Source: Stagnihabitans tardus (lineage in GTDB: Bacteria > Pseudomonadota > Alphaproteobacteria > Rhodobacterales > Rhodobacteraceae). Taken from it: a DNA stretch of 64,000 nucleotides. A model generated the notes under the pieces. The model searched no databases and had not been told where the DNA came from. It was given only the letters and a program-made list of their open reading frames with translations. Each line of letters begins with the position of its first letter. Position 1 is the stretch's first letter. Location: the NCBI RefSeq assembly GCF_009925085.1, contig NZ_JAABNR010000003.1, forward strand, positions 62,001 to 126,000, in the 5' to 3' direction. A program made the translations under genes and the position numbers. This document shows, piece after piece, positions 35,704 through 43,054 of this stretch.

Positions 35704-36432
35704 TTAGCGAATCCAGCCGCGGTCGGCAGAGAGGATCCCGGCCATGACAGCAGAGGCGCCCGCGCCGTCGCCCTTGTCGATGGCGGTGATCAGGGCCTCG
35801 TAAGCGGCGGTCTTTTCTGCGGCGAAATCGGTGACCCCGGCCTGCATCTGACCGCGCAGGGCCATGGCGAGGGCGAATTCCACCAGGCCGGTGGCCGAGC
35901 GCAGGATGGGGTTCTGGCTTGCCTCGGCCATCAGCCGGTGGATCTCGAAAACCGCCAGCCCGTGGCTTTCGACCATGGCGGCCGAGACATGGGCCTGGGC
36001 CAGCCAATAGCGCATCATCCGCATCTGCTCGGCCTGGCGGCGGCTCGCGGCCAGGGTCACGGCCTGCATCTCCAGCCCCGCGCGGACTTCACAGAGGCTG
36101 TCGGTGAAGCCCGGCTCGGGCGTGGCGTGAAAGATCCAGAACAGGACCTGGCGGTCGAACAAGTTCCAGCGGTTGCGCGCCAGGACGCGGGTTCCGACCT
36201 TGGCCCGTGCCTCGACCAGGCCCTTGGCCTCCAGCGTCTTGATCGCCTCGCGCAACACGGTGCGCGAGACCTCGTAGCGGTCGATCATCTCGGCATCGCC
36301 CGGCAGGGTGGACCCCACCGGGAAGGCGCCGCTTGCGACGCCCATGCCGATCTCGTTGATGACGAAGGAATGGAAGTTCCGCGCCGCTGGCCTCCCCGAC
36401 AGGGAGCGGATCAATTGTCCGGGCTCGGCCAT
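35704..36432 (-). CDS. FadR-type GntR family transcriptional regulator
   Basis: A 242-residue GntR/FadR regulator. The winged helix spans about residues 18-85 (VASGAFPVGSTLPGDAEMIDRYEVSRTVLREAIKTLEAKGLVEARAK-like), and the C-terminal FCD domain binds an organic-acid or sugar effector via metal-coordinating residues (DSLCEVRAGLE, AVFEIHRLM). It is the last gene of the ytfQRT-yjfF unit (15 bp after yjfF) and lies before the RTX hydrolase. It probably represses the importer through a site near the ytfQ promoter. Effector unknown. Confidence 0.9.
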   Translation of the reverse strand: MAEPGQLIRSLSGRPAARNFHSFVINEIGMGVASGAFPVGSTLPGDAEMIDRYEVSRTVLREAIKTLEAKGLVEARAKVGTRVLARNRWNLFDRQVLFWIFHATPEPGFTDSLCEVRAGLEMQAVTLAASRRQAEQMRMMRYWLAQAHVSAAMVESHGLAVFEIHRLMAEASQNPILRSATGLVEFALAMALRGQMQAGVTDFAAEKTAAYEALITAIDKGDGAGASAVMAGILSADRGWIR

Positions 36433-36447
36433 TCCGTTCTTTTCCCC

Positions 36448-37407
36448 TCAGGCACGCGCGGCTTGGGCGCGGAACACCAGCCGTTGCAGGAGGATGAACA
36501 TAAAGAGAAGCACGCCAATGACAATCTTTGTCCACCAGGAGGACAGGGTGCCGTCGAAGATGATGTAGGTTTGCACAAGCCCCATCAGCATCACCCCGAT
36601 GAAGGTTCCGGCCACAAAGCCGTATCCGCCCGTGAGGAGCGTGCCGCCGATGACGACGGCGCCGATGGCATCGAGCTCGACCCCCACGGCGGAAAGGCTA
36701 TATCCCGCCTGGGTGTAAAGCGAAAAGACAATGCCCGAGAGGCCGGCGAGGGTCGAGGACAGCGTATAGATCAGGATCGTCGTGCGTCCGATCGGCACGC
36801 CCATCAGCTCGGCCGAATGGGCATTGCCGCCGAGCGCATAGACATTGGCCCCGAACCGGGTGCGGTGGGCCAGAAGCGCGCCGAGGACAAAGACCAGGAC
36901 CATGACGCCGCCGATCATGCTCAGGCGACCTCCGCCCGGCATTTTCCAATAGGCCTGGCTGATCCAGTCATAGATCTCGTGGTTGATCGGGATCGAATCC
37001 GCCGAGATGACCGAGGCCGCTCCGCGCGCAAGGAACATCCCCGCCAGCGTCACGATGAAGCTTGGCACCTTTAGCCAGTGGATCGCGGCCCCCATGGCCG
37101 CGCCGAAAGCCGCCGAGACGGCGAGCGCAATGGCGAAGGCCACGGCGGGGTGATAGCCGCCCCAAGAGATCATCACGGCGACAAAGACTCCGGTAAAGCC
37201 GATGACCGCGCCGACCGACAGGTCGATGCCGCCCGACAGGATCACAAAGGTCATGCCGACCGCCGTGATGCCCAAAAACGCGTTGTCCGTGAGGAAATTC
37301 CCCAGGACGCGGGTCGAGACCAGGGTCGGGAACTGAAAGGCCGCTGCCGCATAGGCCAGGATGAAGATGACGGCGGTGGCGGCCAGGGGGCGCAGGGAAC
37401 GGTTCAT
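36448..37407 (-). CDS. yjfF: Sugar ABC transporter permease YjfF
   Basis: A 319-residue permease of the carbohydrate-uptake-2 type. ILSGGIDLSVGAVIGF and VYALGGNAHSAELMGVPIGRT are the conserved blocks. Together with YtfT it forms the membrane channel of the galactofuranose importer in E. coli. Gene order (binding protein, ATPase, permease, permease) matches the ytfQRT-yjfF operon. Three bp separate it from ytfT. GH127 and the RTX hydrolase in this window make arabinofuranose another plausible ligand. Confidence 0.9.
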   Translation of the reverse strand: MNRSLRPLAATAVIFILAYAAAAFQFPTLVSTRVLGNFLTDNAFLGITAVGMTFVILSGGIDLSVGAVIGFTGVFVAVMISWGGYHPAVAFAIALAVSAAFGAAMGAAIHWLKVPSFIVTLAGMFLARGAASVISADSIPINHEIYDWISQAYWKMPGGGRLSMIGGVMVLVFVLGALLAHRTRFGANVYALGGNAHSAELMGVPIGRTTILIYTLSSTLAGLSGIVFSLYTQAGYSLSAVGVELDAIGAVVIGGTLLTGGYGFVAGTFIGVMLMGLVQTYIIFDGTLSSWWTKIVIGVLLFMFILLQRLVFRAQAARA

Positions 37408-37410
37408 GAC

Positions 37411-38382
37411 TTACGCCCTCTTGAACAGCCGCGAGGCGACCGGGGATTGCAGGACCAGGATGGCGATGATGATGCCCGCCTTGACGATCAGGTTGAACTG
37501 CGGCGGAAAGCCAGAGACCAGGATGCCGGTGTTCATCGCCTGGATGATCATGGCGCCCAGAACCGCCATGGGGATCGAGAAGCGGCCTCCAAGCAGAGAG
37601 GTCCCCCCAATGACGACGGCCAGGATCGCGTCCAGCTCCAGCCAGAGGCCGGCGTTGTTGGCGTCGGCCCCGTGGATATCGGCGGCGACGATGATGCCTG
37701 CCACGGCGGCGCAGAAGCCCGAGAAGACATAGACCAAGATCAAGAGCGACATGGCCGAGATGCCCGCAAACCGCGCGGCGGAGCGGTTGACGCCCACGGC
37801 CTCGACCAACAGGCCCAGGGCGGTGCGGCGGACGATCAGCGTGGTCAGGATCAAGAGCGCAACGGCGATCAGCACGGGCATGGGCAGGCCCAAGGCGCTG
37901 CCGGTGCCGATGTAGATCAAGGAGGGGTCGTTGAAGGTGACGATGAAGCCCTGGGTGATCAGCTGGGCGATGCCTCGCCCCGCCACCATGATGACGAGGG
38001 TCGCAATGATCGGCTGGATGTCCAAAACGGCCACCAAAACGCCGTTCCAGAGACCGCAGAGCAGCCCCGCGACCAGCGCCAGGGGCACCGCCTGCCAGAC
38101 CGTCAGGCCGCTTTCGACCCCCGTGGCGGCCACCGCCCCGGCAATCGCCATGACCGCGCCGACCGACAGGTCCACGCCCTTGGTCGCGATCACCATGGTC
38201 ATGCCAATGGCCAGGATCGCCACAGGCGCCCCCCGGTTCAAGACGTCGATGAGGGAGCCAAAGAGCCTGCCGTCCTTCCACTCGACCGAGAAAAACCCGG
38301 GGAACAGCAGCCAGTTGAACAAAAGCACCGCGACAAGGGCGATGGTTTGCGGGGTAATCAGTCTCTGCACACGCAGTTTCAT
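37411..38382 (-). CDS. ytfT: Sugar ABC transporter permease YtfT
   Basis: A 323-residue permease of the same family as YjfF, second subunit of the heterodimer. It starts MKLRVQRLITPQTIALVAVLLFN-like, and has GMTMVIATKGVDLSVGAVMAIAG and AVGVNRSAARFAGIS as family blocks. Its start overlaps the stop of the ATPase by four bases (ATGA). About nine hydrophobic segments. The two-permease arrangement distinguishes this importer from the single-permease RbsC type at 15257. Confidence 0.92.
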   Translation of the reverse strand: MKLRVQRLITPQTIALVAVLLFNWLLFPGFFSVEWKDGRLFGSLIDVLNRGAPVAILAIGMTMVIATKGVDLSVGAVMAIAGAVAATGVESGLTVWQAVPLALVAGLLCGLWNGVLVAVLDIQPIIATLVIMVAGRGIAQLITQGFIVTFNDPSLIYIGTGSALGLPMPVLIAVALLILTTLIVRRTALGLLVEAVGVNRSAARFAGISAMSLLILVYVFSGFCAAVAGIIVAADIHGADANNAGLWLELDAILAVVIGGTSLLGGRFSIPMAVLGAMIIQAMNTGILVSGFPPQFNLIVKAGIIIAILVLQSPVASRLFKRA

Positions 38383-39872
38383 GGGGCCTCCTGGGCCGCG
38401 ATGGCCTGCACGATGACTTGCGGCGCGATATCGGCACCCTTCAGCTCTGCGACCATGGCCCGGTCGCGCATCACCACGACGCGGGAGGAATAGGCCACGA
38501 CCTCATCCAGCTCCGAGCTGATGACCAACAGCGCCAGCCCATCCTCGCGGAGGCGGTTGATGGTGCGGACGATCTCGGCATGGGCGCCGACGTCGATGCC
38601 CCTTGTTGGCTCGTCCAGGATCAGAAGCTTGGGGTCGATGGCCATCCAGCGGGCGAGGATCACCTTCTGCTGGTTCCCCCCCGAGAGGAGCTTGACCGGC
38701 ATGTTGTGATCCGCCGCGCGGATGTCCAAAGCCTCGGCAAAGCGGCCGGCGATGTCGTCCTGTTCGTCGCGGGAGAGGGCCTTGAACCAGCCAAGCTTGG
38801 CCTGCAAGGCGATCACGATATTCTCGCGGACCGACAATTCGCCAAAGATGCCATCGACCTTGCGATCCTCGGGGCAGAACCCCATCCCCGCCGCAACCGC
38901 CTGGCGCGGAGACCGCAGGGTCAGCGGCCCGCCCAGCGAAATGGACCCCGTATCGGCCAAATCGACGCCAAACATCAGCCGCGCCATCTCGGTCCGGCCA
39001 CTTCCCAAAAGCCCCGCGACCCCCACGACCTCGCCCTGGTGCAGGGTCAGGTCGAAGGGCGCAACCGAGCCCTTGCGGCCCAGACCCTTGAACTCCGCCA
39101 AGGCCGGGCCGCTGGCCCCGATCTCGGTCACCGGGCTATGGGCAAAGACCACGTCCTTGCCCAGCATCATCCGCACCACATCGGTGCGCGACAGGCCCGA
39201 AATCGCCTGTGTAGAGACCAGTTTCCCATTCCGTAGCACGGTCACCCGGTCGGCAATCGCAAAGACCTGGTCGAGGAAATGGGTGATGAAAACCACCGCC
39301 AGCCCGCGCGCCTTCAGCTTGGCGATGACCTCAAACAGGCTTTCGACCTCGGCCCGGTCCAGGCTGGCGGTCGGCTCGTCCAAGACCAGCACCTTGCCCG
39401 AGAGCTTCACCGCCCGGGCAATCGCCACGATCTGCTGCACGGCCACCGAAAAGCTGCCCAACTCCGCCCGAACGTCGATCTCCAGCCCGTAGCCCGCCAG
39501 GATCTCCCGCGCCCCGTCATGCATCGCGCGCTTGTTCAGCATCCCCCAACGCATCGGCTGATGGCCGAGGTAGAGGTTCTCGGCCACCGAGAGGTTCGGA
39601 ACCAGGTTCACCTCTTGATAGACCGTCCCGATCCCGGCGGCTTGCGCCTGCAGGGGATCGCGGAAGGCGACCTCGGCGCCCTCCAGCACCACAGCACCCG
39701 AATCCGGCTGATAGGCTCCGGTCAAAATCTTGATCAGCGTCGATTTCCCGGCGCCATTCTCGCCCAAAAGCGCATGGACCTCTCCGGGGAAGAGGTCGAT
39801 ATCCACGCCCGCCAGCGCCTGGTGCGCGCCAAAGACCTTCCCCAGGCCTCGCCCTTGCAACATCGGTTCCAT
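38379..39872 (-). CDS. ytfR: Sugar ABC transporter ATP-binding protein YtfR
   Basis: A 497-residue double-ABC ATPase. The first domain has GENGAGKSTLIK, a signature-like FSVAVQQIVAIARAV and VLVLDEPTASL. The second is partly degenerate (GLLGSGRTEMAR) with LSGGNQQKVILARW and LLILDEPTRGIDVG. The start at 39872 is supported by a GGGGGG run six bases upstream. A terminator sits between its start and ytfQ (39889-39918), so it should be transcribed less than the binding protein. Confidence 0.93.
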   Translation of the reverse strand: MEPMLQGRGLGKVFGAHQALAGVDIDLFPGEVHALLGENGAGKSTLIKILTGAYQPDSGAVVLEGAEVAFRDPLQAQAAGIGTVYQEVNLVPNLSVAENLYLGHQPMRWGMLNKRAMHDGAREILAGYGLEIDVRAELGSFSVAVQQIVAIARAVKLSGKVLVLDEPTASLDRAEVESLFEVIAKLKARGLAVVFITHFLDQVFAIADRVTVLRNGKLVSTQAISGLSRTDVVRMMLGKDVVFAHSPVTEIGASGPALAEFKGLGRKGSVAPFDLTLHQGEVVGVAGLLGSGRTEMARLMFGVDLADTGSISLGGPLTLRSPRQAVAAGMGFCPEDRKVDGIFGELSVRENIVIALQAKLGWFKALSRDEQDDIAGRFAEALDIRAADHNMPVKLLSGGNQQKVILARWMAIDPKLLILDEPTRGIDVGAHAEIVRTINRLREDGLALLVISSELDEVVAYSSRVVVMRDRAMVAELKGADIAPQVIVQAIAAQEAP

Positions 39873-39888
39873 GCTGATCCCCCCCATC

Positions 39889-39918
39889 AAAAGAAAGCCT
39901 CGGGCCGCGACCCGAGGC
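39889..39918 (-). terminator. Intrinsic terminator between ytfQ and ytfR
   Basis: On the minus strand, arms GCCTCGGG and CCCGAGGC with a six-base loop are followed by TTTCTTTT. A second dyad (CCGCCG/CGGCGG) lies next to it at 39928-39950. Partial termination here would give more binding protein than ATPase and permeases, as common in ABC importers. Confidence 0.8.
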
Positions 39919-39956
39919 AAGGTAATTCCGCCGAGGTTTCCCCCGGCGGAGGGAGC

Positions 39957-40919
39957 TCAGTAGCCCAGCGACTTGCGACGCTCGGCCTCGCCAGCCGGAT
40001 CGTCGGCCTGGGTGTAAAGCTTCGACTCGGTGATGATGAACTTCTCGGGGACGGTGCCGTCCTTCAGGAAGGCCTCCAGCGCGTCGAAAGCCGGGCCCGC
40101 CATGTTCGGCGTCAGCTCGACCGTCGCATTGGCATCGCCCGCCGCCATGGCCGAGAAGATATCCGGAACCGCGTCGATCGAGACGGTCAGGATATCGGTG
40201 CCCGGCTTCAGGCCCGCATCCTTCATCGCCTGGATCGCGCCGACCATCATGTCGTCGTTATGGGCATAGACGGCGCAGATATTCTTGCCGCCGTCTTCGG
40301 CCTTGATGAAGCCTTCCATGACCTCTTTGCCCTTCGACCGGGTGAATTCGCCGGTCTGGCTGCGCGAGATGGTGAAGTTGGCATGGGCGGCAATCGTGTC
40401 GTCGAAGCCCTTCTTGCGGTTGATCGCGGGCGAGGAGCCGACGGTGCCTTCCAGCTCGACGATGGTGCAGGGCTTGTCGCCCACGGTGTCGACCAGCCAC
40501 TGGGCGGCCACGGCGCCTTCCTTGACCTGGTCCGAGGCGACCGAGGTCAGGTAGAGGTCCTGCGAGGCGTCGATGCCACGGTCCAGGAGAACCACGGGAA
40601 TCCCCGCATCCTTGGCTTCGCCCAGGACTTCATCCCAGCCGGTGGCCACGACCGGAGCGATCAGGATTGCATCCACGCCCTGGGCGATGAAGCCGCGCAA
40701 AGCCTTGATCTGGTTCTCTTGTTTCTGCTGCGCATCGGCGAACTTCAGATCGACGCCGCGCTTCTCGGCCTCTTGCTTGGTTACCGAGGTTTCCGCCGCA
40801 CGCCAGCCCGATTCCGATCCGATCTGGCTGAAGCCCACCACCAGCCCATCTGCCATGGCCGTCGTGGACAAAAGCGCGCCAATCCCCGCGGCGAGCGCGA
40901 GTTTCTTAAAGGTCTTCAT
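39957..40919 (-). CDS. ytfQ: Galactofuranose-type sugar ABC substrate-binding protein YtfQ
   Basis: Periplasmic binding protein; E. coli YtfQ binds galactofuranose and related furanoses. The 320-residue protein has a signal peptide (MKTFKKLALAAGIGALLSTTAMA, cut near 23). Conserved YtfQ stretches include VGFSQIGSESGWRAAETSV, DAQQKQENQIKALRGFIAQG and VYAHNDDMMVGAIQA. The ATG at 40919 has GGGAGG eight bases upstream. It is the first gene of the importer operon, followed by a terminator. Confidence 0.95.
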   Translation of the reverse strand: MKTFKKLALAAGIGALLSTTAMADGLVVGFSQIGSESGWRAAETSVTKQEAEKRGVDLKFADAQQKQENQIKALRGFIAQGVDAILIAPVVATGWDEVLGEAKDAGIPVVLLDRGIDASQDLYLTSVASDQVKEGAVAAQWLVDTVGDKPCTIVELEGTVGSSPAINRKKGFDDTIAAHANFTISRSQTGEFTRSKGKEVMEGFIKAEDGGKNICAVYAHNDDMMVGAIQAMKDAGLKPGTDILTVSIDAVPDIFSAMAAGDANATVELTPNMAGPAFDALEAFLKDGTVPEKFIITESKLYTQADDPAGEAERRKSLGY

Positions 40920-40973
40920 GATTCCTCCCAAAGGTCTGCGGTGTCTCCCGCACCGTGTTTCCACCCTAGCAAA

Positions 40974-40982
40974 AGTAATACT
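40974..40982. promoter_or_regulatory. Possible GntR/FadR operator upstream of ytfQ
   Basis: AGTAATACT is a 4-1-4 dyad in an A/T-rich patch (AAAAGTAATACTATATG) in otherwise GC-rich DNA, 55 bp upstream of ytfQ. It partly fits FCD-type operators (TNGTNNNACNA). Weak evidence. Confidence 0.3.
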
Positions 40983-41055
40983 ATATGCAAACCGGGTTCT
41001 AGGCGCGGTGCGGCATGGCAGGAAAGGGCTTGAAATGAAACAAAAACCGCGCTGC

Positions 41056-41078
41056 CTTATGCTGCGGTGCAGCATAAG
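41056..41078. repeat. 23-bp dyad with CTGC-N3-GCAG core
   Basis: Arms CTTATGCTGC and GCAGCATAAG with a GGT spacer. The core CTGC-N3-GCAG resembles what I recall of the PhaR binding motif in Paracoccus. It lies between the ytfQ upstream region and the PepSY gene terminator. It could be a regulatory site. Confidence 0.4.
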
Positions 41079-41102
41079 GCCCGCCGGCGGAACCGGCGGG
41101 CC
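41078..41102 (-). terminator. GC-rich hairpin after the PepSY gene
   Basis: Ten-bp arms GGCCCGCCGG and CCGGCGGGCC with a five-base loop begin 31 bp past the stop of the minus-strand gene. The T-run is poor (CTTATG follows on the minus strand). Confidence 0.5.
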
Positions 41103-41132
41103 AGGACGAGCCTCAAGGGGTGATTCGCGCCC

Positions 41133-42548
41133 CTAGGAGACCAGCCGCTTCAAGGGCGCGACCAGGCGCAGGACGACCAGATCCAGTGCCAGGACGGCCA
41201 AAAGCGTCAGGCCCAGAACCGGAATGGTGAGCGACAGGAGCAGGATCGCCAGCACCATCCAGCCCGAGACCGGAACTTCAGTGGGCAGGGGCGGAGCCGC
41301 CAGCCGCAGCGCCTTGGCCGGGCGGCGGACCCACCACATCACCACGGAACCGATGCACATGAAGATCACCGACAGGCAGAAGGCCAGGTTCAACGCGATG
41401 TTCCACCAGCCCATCTGGCCCTCATGCAGCGCGATGCCCACAGCCATGGCCTTGCCCACCACGGGGTAATCGGCATAGCGCACATCGGCCAGGACCTTGC
41501 CGGTATACTGGTCGATATGAACCGTCCGGTCCGAGGTCGGGTCGGGCGAGTCGTAAGACATCGAATCGCGGCTCAGCGTCCAGACCCCGGTCTCATCCGC
41601 CGGTTTGGTGACCTGAACGCGGCCGTCAAAGCCGATGGCGCGGGCCAGGGCCACGACCGTCTCCAGCACGACCGGCGTGCCCTCCGGCAGGATTTCCACG
41701 CCCACGGTCGAGCCAGACTCCGGCAGCGGCGTCAGCTCCAGCGTCCAGGGGACCTCTTTGACTCCGGTGTGGTTCTGGCTGGCATGGGTCTGATCCGACA
41801 AGGGCGCACCCCATTTCTCGGCCGGAAAGGTGTTCCAGGGCTGCACGAACTTGCCGCCCCAGATCCCCGCCCAGGCAAGGCCCGAGACCAGGAAGAAGAA
41901 CAGCACGATCCCGATCCAGGCTCCAACCGAGCGGTGGGTGGACTTCCAGAAAGCCCGCCCCTTCGCTGCCAGTTTCGGCACGAACATGGCGGAAAAGCTC
42001 TCTCCATTGCGAGGCCAGGCCATCCAGAAACCCGAGACGACCAAAAGAACCCCCAAGGAGGCCGCGATTTCGATCAGCAGGTCGCCCCACCATTCGCCCT
42101 CGCCGGGGAAGAGAAGCGTGCCGTGCAAGGTGGTGGCCCAGTCGTTCCAGGTCCCGGCCTCGGGCCGCTGATGGATGACTTGGCCGCTATAGGGGTCCAG
42201 CGCGACCATGACCGCGCCATCTGCGGTCTGGACGCGGAACAGAGCCGGTTTCTCGGCGTCGATGGGCGCGACATATTTGTCGACCGTGCCGGGGACGGCG
42301 GCGATTGCGGCGGCCTCTTGCTCGGTGACGGTCAGGACCTTGTCGCCCGGCGTCACCGCCATGCGGTCGCCATATTCCGGCGAGATCGCGGTGACCCAAA
42401 GGATGATCAGGCCCGTGCAGGCCAGCATCAGAAGGAAGGGGATGACGTAAAGCCCGGCGTAGAAGTGCCAGCGCCAGACGGCGAAATACAGGCGTTGAAT
42501 GCGGGTTTGACCCGCCGGGGCGCTTTCGCCCGCGTCGACAGAGACCAT
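41133..42548 (-). CDS. PepSY-associated transmembrane protein
   Basis: A 471-residue inner-membrane protein of the PepSY-TM family with four or five hydrophobic helices. Residues IQRLYFAVWRWHFYAGLYVIPFLLMLACTGLIIL give the first helix with the family WRWHFYAG motif. KSTHRSVGAWIGIVLFFFLVSGLAWAGIWG and LHEGQMGWWNIALNLAFCLSVIFM mark the later ones, with conserved His residues. Many such proteins accompany TonB-dependent iron or haem uptake and may reduce or handle siderophore-iron. Start ATG 42548 has GAGGA four bases upstream. It is 34 bp downstream of the DUF2946-like gene. Confidence 0.88.
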   Translation of the reverse strand: MVSVDAGESAPAGQTRIQRLYFAVWRWHFYAGLYVIPFLLMLACTGLIILWVTAISPEYGDRMAVTPGDKVLTVTEQEAAAIAAVPGTVDKYVAPIDAEKPALFRVQTADGAVMVALDPYSGQVIHQRPEAGTWNDWATTLHGTLLFPGEGEWWGDLLIEIAASLGVLLVVSGFWMAWPRNGESFSAMFVPKLAAKGRAFWKSTHRSVGAWIGIVLFFFLVSGLAWAGIWGGKFVQPWNTFPAEKWGAPLSDQTHASQNHTGVKEVPWTLELTPLPESGSTVGVEILPEGTPVVLETVVALARAIGFDGRVQVTKPADETGVWTLSRDSMSYDSPDPTSDRTVHIDQYTGKVLADVRYADYPVVGKAMAVGIALHEGQMGWWNIALNLAFCLSVIFMCIGSVVMWWVRRPAKALRLAAPPLPTEVPVSGWMVLAILLLSLTIPVLGLTLLAVLALDLVVLRLVAPLKRLVS

Positions 42549-42582
42549 TTTGTCCTCGGATATCTGATGTGAAGGGAAGGGT

Positions 42583-42951
42583 TCACACCAGGCGCGGAGG
42601 ACCCCTTGCCCAGATGCCGCGCGGATCATGCGCGGGCCGCCAGATATCGGCCTCGATCACCGGGGCTGCCGTGGTCACGCGGCTCAGAAAGACCGGCGAG
42701 GTCTGGACCGGCTCGATCGCCAGGCCACAAGCGGCCCAGTCGCAGCTTGATTTCTTCGTCGAGGGCGGCGCGGGCCGGAACTCTCCGGTCGCGGGGTCCA
42801 GCACCATCATCATCGGCCCCTCGCCCGAGCAGATGACCATGACCATACCGCCCTCCGCCCCTTGGGCAGGCATCAGGCCGACCTGGAATTGCGCCGAGAA
42901 GATCAGCAGCAACAAGAGGATAGGCCGAAACAGGGCGGAAAGGCGTGACAT
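42583..42951 (-). CDS. DUF2946-like small membrane/secreted protein
   Basis: A 122-residue protein beginning with a hydrophobic segment (residues about 8-30, signal-like). Cysteines occur in VMVICSGEG and SSCDWAACGLA, and the C-terminus ends ARGPPRLV. The Cys pattern and GPP end are features I associate with DUF2946 proteins, found next to PepSY and TonB genes and perhaps involved in copper or iron. It is transcribed with the PepSY gene. Metal binding by CxxxxC-like cysteines is plausible but unproven. Confidence 0.6.
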   Translation of the reverse strand: MSRLSALFRPILLLLLIFSAQFQVGLMPAQGAEGGMVMVICSGEGPMMMVLDPATGEFRPAPPSTKKSSCDWAACGLAIEPVQTSPVFLSRVTTAAPVIEADIWRPAHDPRGIWARGPPRLV

Positions 42952-42988
42952 GTCTGGCTCCGGACGGTCGCCCGTCGGGCCTTGGATA

Positions 42989-43010
42989 GACCCAAGCGCC
43001 GCCTTGGGTC
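42989..43010. repeat. Dyad between the RTX operon and the DUF2946-like gene
   Basis: Eight-bp arms GACCCAAG and CTTGGGTC with a six-base loop lie upstream of the 42951 start. It could be an operator for the PepSY/DUF2946 pair or part of the preceding terminator region. Confidence 0.4.
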
Positions 43011-43014
43011 AAGT

Positions 43015-43047
43015 GCGCCGGGACCGGATTGCCCCAGGTCCCGGCGC
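43015..43047 (-). terminator. Hairpin after the RTX operon
   Basis: Eleven-bp arms GCGCCGGGACC and GGTCCCGGCGC with an 11-base loop stand seven bases past the stop of the 43055 gene. No T-run follows, so termination is not certain. Confidence 0.55.
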
Positions 43048-43054
43048 CTTGGGT

